From JBOGEN01 sp050743265 (lineage in GTDB: Bacteria > Actinomycetota > Actinomycetes > JBOGEN01): a stretch of 7,210 nt of DNA. The notes below the pieces were generated by a model. That model searched no databases and was not told the origin of the DNA. It saw nothing but the letters and a program-made list of their open reading frames with translations. The stretch lies in contig JBOGEN010000091.1 in the NCBI GenBank assembly GCA_050743265.1, positions 1 to 7,210 of the forward strand, read 5' to 3'. This document shows positions 1 through 4,586 of this stretch, one piece after another. A program made the translations under genes and the position numbers. Position 1 is the first letter of the stretch, and every line of letters begins with the position of its first letter.

Positions 1-19
1 GGAGACACCAGGCTTGTGG

Positions 20-1708
20 CTAGTGGGAGGAGGCTCCCTCGGCACCTGCCCCCGTGAGGGATCGCACCTCGAGTTCGGCGAACTTCTCCTCGTCCCGCTC
101 GCGGCTCAGCACGGTGCCGAGCCAGCCGAAGAAGAACCCGAGCGGGATCGAGACGAGCCCGGGGTTCTCCAGCGGGAACCAGTGGAAGTCGACGCCCGCC
201 GGGAAGAGCGCGAGGTTCTCCCCGGTCGCCGGGTCGACCTTGCCCGAGACGATCGGCGAGAACGCGACGAGCGTCACCGCCGAGATCAGGCCGCCGTAGA
301 TCGCCCACACCGCGCCACGGGTGTTGAACCGTCCCCAGAACAGCGACAGCAGCAGCGCGGGCAGGTTGCCCGACGCCGCCACCGCGAACGCGAGCGCCAC
401 GAGGAAGGCCACGTTGAGCTTCTGGGCGAAGATCGAGAGCACGATCGCCGTCGCCCCGATGACGAACGCCGCCACGCGGGCCACACGGACCTCGTCACCC
501 TCGCCGGTCTGGCCGCGCTTGATGACGTTCGCGTAGATGTCATGGGCGAACGACGACGAGGACGCGAGCGTGAGCCCGGCGACGACCGCGAGGATCGTCG
601 CGAACGCGACCGAGGCGATGACCGCGAGCAGGACCGTCCCGCCGGTGGCCCCGGCGACGTCCTCCCCGATGGCGCGGGCCAGCTGGGGTGCCGCCGTGTT
701 GCCTGCCGGGTCCTGGGCTGCGATCTCCTCCGGGCCGACGAGCGCCGCCGCACCGAAGCCGAGCGCGATCGTCATGAGGTAGAACGCGCCGATGATCCAG
801 ATCGCCCACATGACCGACTTCCGTGCCGCACGCGCGGTGGGCACCGTGTAGAAGCGGATCAGGACGTGCGGCAGGCCGGCCGTACCGAGAACGAGCGCGA
901 GGCTCAGGCTGATGAGGTCGAGCTTGCCGGTGAGGCCGGTGGCATCGGTCGCGAACTTCAGACCTGGCCCCAGGAACGCCTCACCCTTGCCGCTCTCCTC
1001 CGCCGCCGTGCCGAGCAGCTCGGAGATGTTCCAGCCGAACTTCGTCATGACGATAAGGGTCACCAGCGTCGTCCCTGACATCAGCATGACGGCCTTGACG
1101 ATCTGCACCCAGGTGGTGCCCTTCATCCCGCCGATGGTGACGTAGAAGACCATCAACGCGCCGACCATGACGATGGTGAGGTTCTTCGCCGCGCCGCTGG
1201 AGACACCGAGCAGCAGGGCCACCAGCGCGCCTGCGCCGACCATCTGGGCGAGCAGGTAGAAGATCGACACGGTGATGGTGGAGATGCCCGCCGCGGTGCG
1301 GACCGGGCGCTGTTGCATCCGGAACGCGAGCACGTCCGCCATCGTGTACTTGCCGGAGTTGCGCAGCAGCTCGGCGACGAGCAGGAGCGCCACGAGCCAG
1401 GCGACGAGGAACCCGATCGAGTACAGGAAGCCGTCGTAGCCGGCCAACGCGATGATGCCCGCGATCCCGAGGAACGAGGCGGCGGACATGTAGTCGCCGC
1501 TGATCGCGATGCCGTTCTGCACACCCGAGAACGAGCGGCCACCTGCGTAGAAGTCGGCAGCCGTACGGTTCTGGCGGCTCGCCCACAGGGTGATCCACAG
1601 GGTGGCGGCGACGAACGCGACGAAGAGCGCGATCGTCAGCGCGCGCTGCGAGGAGGAGACCGCCTCGGCCTGCGCGAGAAGCTGCGGTGCAGCCGTGGTC
1701 ACCGACAT
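20..1708 (-). CDS. actP: Sodium:solute symporter, ActP/MctC-type acetate (monocarboxylate) permease
   Basis: A 562-residue polytopic membrane protein of the sodium:solute symporter (SSS) family, predicted to import acetate or similar short monocarboxylates with a cation. After a short N-terminus there are about 13 hydrophobic helices. Family landmarks are NRTAADFYAGGRSFSG (about 47-62), the TM2 segment SGDYMSAASFLG (70-81), MADVLAFRMQQRPVR (123-137), and the conserved loop at 278-298 that contains GLPHVLIRFYTVP. The length is near that of E. coli ActP and Corynebacterium MctC (about 550). The first possible codon is GTG at 1711, but the AGGAGG at 1715-1720 sits 6 bases from the ATG at 1708 and only 3 from the GTG, so I chose the ATG. 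It follows the DUF485 gene with overlapping stop and start codons, the arrangement of yjcH-actP and mctB-mctC. The exact substrate (acetate, pyruvate, propionate or glycolate) is inference. The TAG stop is at 20-22. Confidence 0.93.
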   Translation of the reverse strand: MSVTTAAPQLLAQAEAVSSSQRALTIALFVAFVAATLWITLWASRQNRTAADFYAGGRSFSGVQNGIAISGDYMSAASFLGIAGIIALAGYDGFLYSIGFLVAWLVALLLVAELLRNSGKYTMADVLAFRMQQRPVRTAAGISTITVSIFYLLAQMVGAGALVALLLGVSSGAAKNLTIVMVGALMVFYVTIGGMKGTTWVQIVKAVMLMSGTTLVTLIVMTKFGWNISELLGTAAEESGKGEAFLGPGLKFATDATGLTGKLDLISLSLALVLGTAGLPHVLIRFYTVPTARAARKSVMWAIWIIGAFYLMTIALGFGAAALVGPEEIAAQDPAGNTAAPQLARAIGEDVAGATGGTVLLAVIASVAFATILAVVAGLTLASSSSFAHDIYANVIKRGQTGEGDEVRVARVAAFVIGATAIVLSIFAQKLNVAFLVALAFAVAASGNLPALLLSLFWGRFNTRGAVWAIYGGLISAVTLVAFSPIVSGKVDPATGENLALFPAGVDFHWFPLENPGLVSIPLGFFFGWLGTVLSRERDEEKFAELEVRSLTGAGAEGASSH

Positions 1709-2061
1709 CACCGGCCTCCTTCGATCTCACCGCGGATCTTGTCGGCCAGGGGGTCCAACCTCGTGTTCGCGAAGCGCTCGTAGAGCCAGGCGATGAGGAA
1801 CGTGGACGCGAACTGCAGCAGGCCGAACACGTACGCCACGTTGACCTCGCCGATCACCTTCTGGCCCATGAAGTCCCGCGCCCAGCCGGACGCGAGGACG
1901 TACAGCAGGTACCAGCTCATGAACACGATGGTCATCGGGAAGACGAACCGGCGGAGCCGCGACCTGAGCTCGACGAACTCCGCGCTCTGCTGCGCCTCGA
2001 CGTAGCGCGCCGTGTCTATCGACCCGGATGCGCGTGTCTGGGCCGCTGGATCCGTGGACAT
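1708..2061 (-). CDS. DUF485 small membrane protein, symporter partner (YjcH/MctB-like)
   Basis: A 117-residue DUF485 protein. Members are commonly encoded directly upstream of ActP/MctC symporters and are thought to assist them; their molecular role is not settled. A hydrophilic N-terminus (1-36) precedes two membrane helices at about 38-58 (VFPMTIVFMSWYLLYVLA) and 72-95 (EVNVAYVFGLLQFASTFLIAW). The basic and acidic tail (YERFANTRLDPLADKIRGEI) is typical of the family. The start is ATG 2061, preceded by GGAGGTGAG at 2068-2076. The reading frame is open to 2115, but the extra 18 residues have no supporting ribosome site and are unlikely to be translated. The TGA stop (1708-1710) overlaps the start of the symporter gene, so the two are one transcription unit. 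Confidence 0.9.
   Translation of the reverse strand: MSTDPAAQTRASGSIDTARYVEAQQSAEFVELRSRLRRFVFPMTIVFMSWYLLYVLASGWARDFMGQKVIGEVNVAYVFGLLQFASTFLIAWLYERFANTRLDPLADKIRGEIEGGR
1715..1720 (-). promoter_or_regulatory. Shine-Dalgarno site of the symporter gene
   Basis: A perfect AGGAGG on the minus strand, inside the 3' end of the DUF485 gene. It lies 6 bases before ATG 1708 and 3 bases before GTG 1711. This spacing favours the ATG as the start and implies coupled translation with the DUF485 gene. Confidence 0.75.
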
Positions 2062-2067
2062 CGCGGA

Positions 2068-2082
2068 CTCACCTCCGGTGAG
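2068..2082 (-). promoter_or_regulatory. Small hairpin over the DUF485 ribosome-binding site
   Basis: A perfect 6-bp inverted repeat, CTCACC-GGA-GGTGAG on the minus strand, whose loop plus 3' arm make up the ribosome-binding site GGAGGTGAG of the DUF485 gene. In the mRNA this short stem would partly hide the site. The hairpin is small with a 3-nt loop, so its effect is uncertain and the symmetry may be coincidental. Confidence 0.35.
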
Positions 2083-2125
2083 GAAGAACGGGACAGACAG
2101 AGCAGATGCGCACATGTCTCACCCG

Positions 2126-2141
2126 TGTGACGCGGGTCACC
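2126..2141. promoter_or_regulatory. CRP/GlxR-like operator upstream of DUF485-actP
   Basis: TGTGACGCGGGTCACC matches the TGTGA-N6-TCACA consensus of CRP-family regulators, including actinobacterial CRP and GlxR, with one outer base different. It lies in the divergent gap, about 65 bases upstream of the DUF485 start and about 150 upstream of the Fic-like gene. Acetate-uptake genes are classic CRP/GlxR targets, so control of the DUF485-symporter unit is the likelier role. A possible minus-strand -10 element (TAGGGT, 2139-2144) overlaps the site. If that element is used, the bound regulator would repress rather than activate. Binding is inferred. Confidence 0.55.
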
Positions 2142-2289
2142 CTAGAGCCAGGTGTCCAGTAACGGAACGGGCCAAACCTGAACCGGTTGACCTGTTCTCA
2201 TTGCTCACCGCAGCTGTTTCGTCACTCGCCGCTTTCCAGCCACCTCCGGGAAGCCGCGGAGCCCCTGCGGGTCCGTAGGGTCGACGTCC
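2142..2289. other. Divergent intergenic region with an AACCGGTT palindrome
   Basis: This is the remaining spacer between the operator and the GTG of the Fic-like gene. It holds a perfect 8-base palindrome AACCGGTT (2181-2188), flanked at equal distance by AAC (2175-2177) and GTT (2194-2196), which could be an operator for a dimeric regulator. A TTGACC at 2187-2192 resembles a -35 element, but no TANNNT hexamer follows at 16-19 bases. I see no RNA gene or small coding sequence here, and no clear ribosome site before GTG 2290. Confidence 0.3.
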
Positions 2290-3117
2290 GTGAGAGCCGA
2301 TCCCGCCCCGCCCGTGCGCGACCACCTGGCCGTCCTCGCCGGGCTGCCCGGCGTCGCCGACGCCGTCGACGAGGCGCGTACGGCCGTGGACGGGCTGCTG
2401 GGTCACCGGGTGATGCGGCGGGCAGCGGTCGAGGTCGCGACAGAGTCGGCGCTGCGGGGTGCCCGCGCCACCGCCGCACTCGAGGGCGCGGGCTGGACGC
2501 TGTCCGCCGTACGGGCTTTCGAGGCCGCCGACGGCCTGCCGGGTACGGAGGTCGTCCACGGCGCGCTGCGGGTCACCACCCAGGCCCCTTCGCTGGCCCG
2601 GACGGTCGACCGCGCACCGCTGCACGCCCTCGCCCGGCTGCACCTGCTGGCGGCGGCCGACCTCCAGGACGAGGACTCCTGCGGACGCCCCCGGGGCGGC
2701 GGCACCGTCCCGGACGACCCGCTCGGCCTCGGCCCGGCCCCGGACGGGGACTCCGTCGCCGTCCGCCTGGACGCGCTGGCGGAGCTGTTGACCCGACCGA
2801 CCGATGCCCCGGCACTCGTCGTCGCCGCCGTGGTGCATGGCGAGGTGCTCGCGCTGCGCCCGTTCGCCACGGGGAACGGGCTCGTCGCCCGTGCGGCGGA
2901 GCGGCTCGTGCTGCACGCCAGGGGGTTGGACACGCGGGCCGTGTGTGCTCCCGAGACGGGGCACGCCGAGGCCGGCCCTGGGTACGGGGACGCGCTGCGG
3001 GGCTACCTCAGCGGGACGCCGGCCGGGGTCGCCGGCTGGGTGCGGCACTGTGCGCGGGCCGTTCGGCTCGGGGCGCGTGACGGCCTCGCGGTGTGCGAGG
3101 CGATGCGCCGCGGCTGA
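2290..3117 (+). CDS. Fic-fold protein with degenerate catalytic motif (probable pseudo-Fic)
   Basis: A 275-residue protein that I assign to the Fic/Doc fold from two signatures at the expected separation. Residues 61-66 read TAALEG, matching the class-II Fic inhibitory motif [S/T]xxxE[G/N]. Residues 183-201 align with the Fic core: H183, seven residues later RPFATGNGLVAR (190-201), compared with HPFx[D/E]GNGRxxR. The glycine-asparagine-glycine loop and final Arg201 remain. The catalytic His is Arg190, the Mg-binding acidic residue is Thr194, and the following Arg is Leu198. Canonical AMP transfer is therefore unlikely, although nucleotide binding could persist. The start is GTG 2290, the first in the frame, without a strong ribosome site; the TGA ends at 3117. 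It converges with the HAD gene, the orientation I recall for the equivalent mycobacterial gene Rv3662c. Relatives are often annotated as 'oxidoreductase' or 'Fic family'. The existence of the gene is secure; its function is unknown. Confidence 0.8.
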   Translation: MRADPAPPVRDHLAVLAGLPGVADAVDEARTAVDGLLGHRVMRRAAVEVATESALRGARATAALEGAGWTLSAVRAFEAADGLPGTEVVHGALRVTTQAPSLARTVDRAPLHALARLHLLAAADLQDEDSCGRPRGGGTVPDDPLGLGPAPDGDSVAVRLDALAELLTRPTDAPALVVAAVVHGEVLALRPFATGNGLVARAAERLVLHARGLDTRAVCAPETGHAEAGPGYGDALRGYLSGTPAGVAGWVRHCARAVRLGARDGLAVCEAMRRG

Positions 3118-3181
3118 CCGCCGCGAGCGCCGCTCCCGCAGGACCGACGCCCGCCAGGCAGAGGCTCGTCCGAACATGCGA

Positions 3182-3207
3182 GCGGCGCCCCGCACGCGGA
3201 GCGCCGC
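3182..3207. terminator. Hairpin downstream of the Fic-like gene
   Basis: A perfect 7-bp inverted repeat, GCGGCGC (3182-3188) and GCGCCGC (3201-3207), with a 12-nt loop, 65 bases beyond the Fic-like stop. There is no T-run, but actinobacterial terminators often lack one. It may contribute to ending the plus-strand transcript. Confidence 0.35.
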
Positions 3208-3213
3208 CAGCTG

Positions 3214-3325
3214 GCACGACGGGCCGGGTTACCAAGCGTGCTCCTGCTCGGTCGGGTAGGGCGAGCCCTACCGCGACGGGCCCTGACGCGGGCTTGGACG
3301 CCGCGTGGGTGCCCGGCCGTCGTGC
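3214..3325. repeat. Nested inverted repeat between convergent genes, possible bidirectional terminator
   Basis: Three inverted repeats lie one inside another around nearly the same centre. The outer pair is GCACGACGGGCCGGG (3214-3228) with CCCGGCCGTCGTGC (3312-3325), 14 pairs with one bulged base. The middle pair is CCAAGC (3232-3237) with GCTTGG (3292-3297). The core is GGTAGGGC-GA-GCCCTACC (3255-3272), which can be read as a 7-bp stem closed by a CGAG tetraloop, and TCG/CGA can extend it past one bulge. The position between convergent genes suggests a two-way terminator. A structured RNA or a small mobile-element remnant is also possible, but I see no target-site duplication. Confidence 0.5.
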
Positions 3326-3360
3326 GCGGAACGTGACCCGGGAGGAACGACGTCCTGTCG

Positions 3361-3403
3361 CGGGCCGCGATCCGTGCTCCTGTTGTAGCGCGTGCGCGGC
3401 CCG
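3361..3403. terminator. Hairpin downstream of the HAD gene
   Basis: A perfect 9-bp inverted repeat, CGGGCCGCG (3361-3369) and CGCGGCCCG (3395-3403), with a 25-nt loop. It lies about 55 bases past the HAD stop in the direction of that gene's transcription. No T-run is present. It is a candidate stabilising or terminating structure for the minus-strand transcript. I see no convincing coding sequence anywhere in the gap 3118-3458. Confidence 0.35.
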
Positions 3404-3458
3404 GCGTGAAGACATCCGCGGGCAAAGGAATCGGCGGGTACGCGACTGACCTGCCGGC

Positions 3459-4283
3459 TCACGCCTGCCAGGGCCGGCGACGGTCGCGGCGGCGGGCGAC
3501 GTACCAGAGCAGGCCCCCCACGGAGACCGCGGCCAGCGCGGTCGCGGCGAGCACCGGACGGGGCGGGACGCCGATCGAGAACCGGCTGCGCAGCGACACC
3601 GGACGGCTGAACACGAGCACTGGCCAGCCGCGGGTGGCGCACTCACGGCGGAGCGCGCGGTCGGGGTTCACCGCGTACGGGTGACCGACCGCGGACAGCA
3701 GTGGCAGGTCGGTCACCGAGTCGCTGTAGGCGTACGACCGCGACAGGTCGTACCCCTCGGCCTCGGCCAGCTCACTGATCGCGGAAGCCTTGTGCATGCC
3801 GTACGCGTAGAACTCGATCTCGCCGGTGTACCGGCCGTCGTCGCCGACGACCATGCGTGTCGCGATGACCCGGTCGGCTCCGATCATGCCGCCGATCGGC
3901 TCGACGACCTCCGCCCCCGAGGAGCTGACCACGACGACGTCCCTGCCGGCCTTGTGGTGCTCCTCGATCAGCGTCGCCGCCTCGTCGTACACGAGCGGGT
4001 CGATCAGCTCGTGCAGCGTCTCGGCCACGATGTCCTGGACGAGCCGGACGTCCCAGCCCATCGCCATGCTCGACAGGTACTCGCGCATCCGCTCCATCTG
4101 GTCGTGGTCCGCGCCACCGACCAGGTAGACGAACTGGGCGTACGCGCTGCGCAGCACGGTGCGCCGGTTGATGAGCCCGCCCTGGTAGAAGGACCGGCTG
4201 AACGCCAACGTGCTGGACTTCGCGATGATCGTCTTGTCCAGGTCGAAGAACGCGGCGGTTCTGGGGGGGCCCGGCTTGTCCAC
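3459..4283 (-). CDS. HAD-IB family phosphatase with C-terminal membrane helix
   Basis: A 274-residue haloacid-dehalogenase hydrolase of subfamily IB (SerB/CicA-like). All four HAD motifs are intact: DLDKT with nucleophile Asp14 and Asp16, VVVVSSSG with Ser120, Lys165 in YGMHKASAI, and YSDSVTDLPLL with Asp188 and Asp192. The cap region and AKSSTLAFSRSFYQGG segment are typical of this actinobacterial branch. A hydrophobic stretch at about 244-262 followed by an Arg-rich end suggests a C-terminal membrane anchor. The substrate is unknown; a phosphomonoester or lysophospholipid head group is conceivable. The start is chosen at GTG 4283, seven bases after a TATCCT element, implying a leaderless mRNA. 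A GTG at 4316 is an alternative. The frame is open to 4505, but that part is Arg/Gly/Pro-rich shadow sequence overlapping the 6C RNA. The equivalent gene in M. tuberculosis is Rv3661, also beside ssd. Confidence 0.9.
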   Translation of the reverse strand: MDKPGPPRTAAFFDLDKTIIAKSSTLAFSRSFYQGGLINRRTVLRSAYAQFVYLVGGADHDQMERMREYLSSMAMGWDVRLVQDIVAETLHELIDPLVYDEAATLIEEHHKAGRDVVVVSSSGAEVVEPIGGMIGADRVIATRMVVGDDGRYTGEIEFYAYGMHKASAISELAEAEGYDLSRSYAYSDSVTDLPLLSAVGHPYAVNPDRALRRECATRGWPVLVFSRPVSLRSRFSIGVPPRPVLAATALAAVSVGGLLWYVARRRDRRRPWQA

Positions 4284-4290
4284 GGGATCG

Positions 4291-4296
4291 AGGATA
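4291..4296 (-). promoter_or_regulatory. Candidate -10 element of the HAD gene
   Basis: TATCCT on the minus strand fits the actinobacterial TANNNT -10 pattern and ends 7 bases before GTG 4283, so transcription would begin on or next to the start codon (leaderless). No good -35 hexamer is seen 17-19 bases further upstream. No ribosome site precedes this GTG, consistent with leaderless translation. Confidence 0.45.
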
Positions 4297-4332
4297 TGCA
4301 GACTGTAGGTACGCACTTCCCGCCGGTGGCGC

Positions 4333-4358
4333 GTTTGAGCGCGAATACGAGCGGGCAG
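4333..4358 (+). promoter_or_regulatory. Candidate alternative-sigma promoter of the 6C RNA
   Basis: GTTT (4333-4336), 16 bases, then GGGCAG (4353-4358) resembles the GTTT-N15-17-GGGTAT pattern of the SigB/SigF family, with two mismatches in the second element. It would start transcription at about 4365, just before the first C-loop hairpin. GGGCAGTGCCC (4353-4363) is also a near-perfect dyad, so a regulator site is an alternative. The match is partial. Confidence 0.25.
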
Positions 4359-4366
4359 TGCCCTTA

Positions 4367-4470
4367 CGCGGCGGCCTCCCCCCGGCCGCCCGTCGGGCCG
4401 GCTCCTCCCCCCCGGAGCTGGACCGCGAAGACGACCCCCGCTATCCCCCCCGGCGGGGGTCGTCCTCTTT
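4367..4470 (+). ncRNA. 6C small RNA (C-rich-loop hairpins plus terminator)
   Basis: Two stem-loops with poly-C loops are followed by a terminator. Hairpin A: GGCGGCC (4370-4376), loop T plus six C, GGCCGCC (4384-4390). Hairpin B: CCGGCTCC (4398-4405), loop T plus seven C, GGAGCTGG (4414-4421), with one G-U pair. The terminator hairpin at 4427-4467 has seven more C in its loop. Paired hairpins with six or more loop cytosines define the actinobacterial '6C' RNA family. In M. tuberculosis this RNA (B11) lies between Rv3660c (ssd) and Rv3661 (HAD), on the ssd strand, exactly as here. Published work on mycobacterial 6C describes the C-rich loops pairing with G-rich, ribosome-site-like regions of several mRNAs. 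The 5' end is approximate. Family identity rests on structure and position together. Confidence 0.88.
4427..4470 (+). terminator. Intrinsic terminator of the 6C RNA
   Basis: GAAGACGACCCCCGC (4427-4441) pairs with GCGGGGGTCGTCCTC (4453-4467), 14 of 15 positions, around an 11-nt loop with seven C. It is followed by TTTCTC on the plus strand only. This is the best intrinsic terminator in the window. No plus-strand protein gene precedes it, which supports an RNA gene ending here. It also sits upstream of ssd, so readthrough could feed the secretion operon. Confidence 0.85.
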
Positions 4471-4486
4471 CTCCACACAGGTAGCC

Positions 4487-4529
4487 GTCGCCGTGCGGCG
4501 TCCACAGATGCCGTACGGACGCCGGCGAC
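4487..4529 (+). repeat. Bulged hairpin in the ssd leader
   Basis: GTCGCC (4487-4492) and GGCGTCC (4497-4503), separated by GTGC, pair with the directly adjoining GGACGCC (4517-4523) and GGCGAC (4524-4529). This gives 13 pairs with one 4-nt bulge and a 13-nt loop. It lies between the 6C terminator and the ssd start. It may be a leader structure or an operator. I find no TANNNT hexamer for ssd in 4468-4560. Confidence 0.5.
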
Positions 4530-4545
4530 ACGCGTGCTGACGCCC

Positions 4546-4586
4546 CACGGTGAACCTCCCTGCCCCGTGCTGTGGAGGTCACCGTG
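4546..4586 (+). promoter_or_regulatory. Hairpin sequestering the ribosome site and start codon of ssd
   Basis: CACGGT (4546-4551) and ACCTCC (4554-4559) pair with GGAGGT (4574-4579) and ACCGTG (4581-4586): 12 pairs with a small 2x1 internal loop and a 14-nt apical loop. The 3' arm contains both the Shine-Dalgarno GGAGG (4574-4578) and the complete GTG start (4584-4586). The 5' arm carries an anti-Shine-Dalgarno sequence. Folded mRNA should therefore block initiation, pointing to translational control of ssd. What would open it is unknown. Confidence 0.6.

Noticed and set aside
14..1078. 354-codon open frame on the plus strand
   Set aside because: Antisense to the symporter. It is dominated by Arg, Glu and Asp with no domain, a typical shadow in high-GC DNA.
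2187..2216. TTGACC as the -35 of a promoter for the Fic-like gene
   Set aside because: No TANNNT or similar hexamer occurs 16-19 bases downstream.
2137..3195. 352-codon open frame on the minus strand
   Set aside because: Antisense to the Fic-like gene; low-complexity Arg/Gly/Pro composition and no recognisable motif.
3237..3382. Direct repeat CGTGCTCCTG at 3237-3246 and 3373-3382
   Set aside because: Only ten bases and two copies; no repeat array, CRISPR pattern or mobile-element context.
3093..3449. Possible small protein in the convergent gap
   Set aside because: No ribosome site and shadow-like Arg/Pro/Ala composition. It overlaps the end of the Fic-like gene, and the region is better explained by inverted repeats.
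4263..4269. Run of seven G near the HAD start as a phase-variable tract
   Set aside because: It encodes ordinary Pro/Gly codons in GC-rich DNA, and a run of seven without other evidence does not support phase variation. It could be a site of sequencing error.
4427..4470. Hairpin as an attenuator belonging only to ssd
   Set aside because: The two preceding C-loop hairpins and the known position of the 6C RNA explain it better as the terminator of that RNA, although readthrough into ssd is possible.
4284..4505. N-terminal extension of the HAD frame
   Set aside because: Arg/Gly-rich with no homology to the family, and it overlaps the 6C RNA and its terminator. HAD-IB proteins begin shortly before the DLDKT motif.
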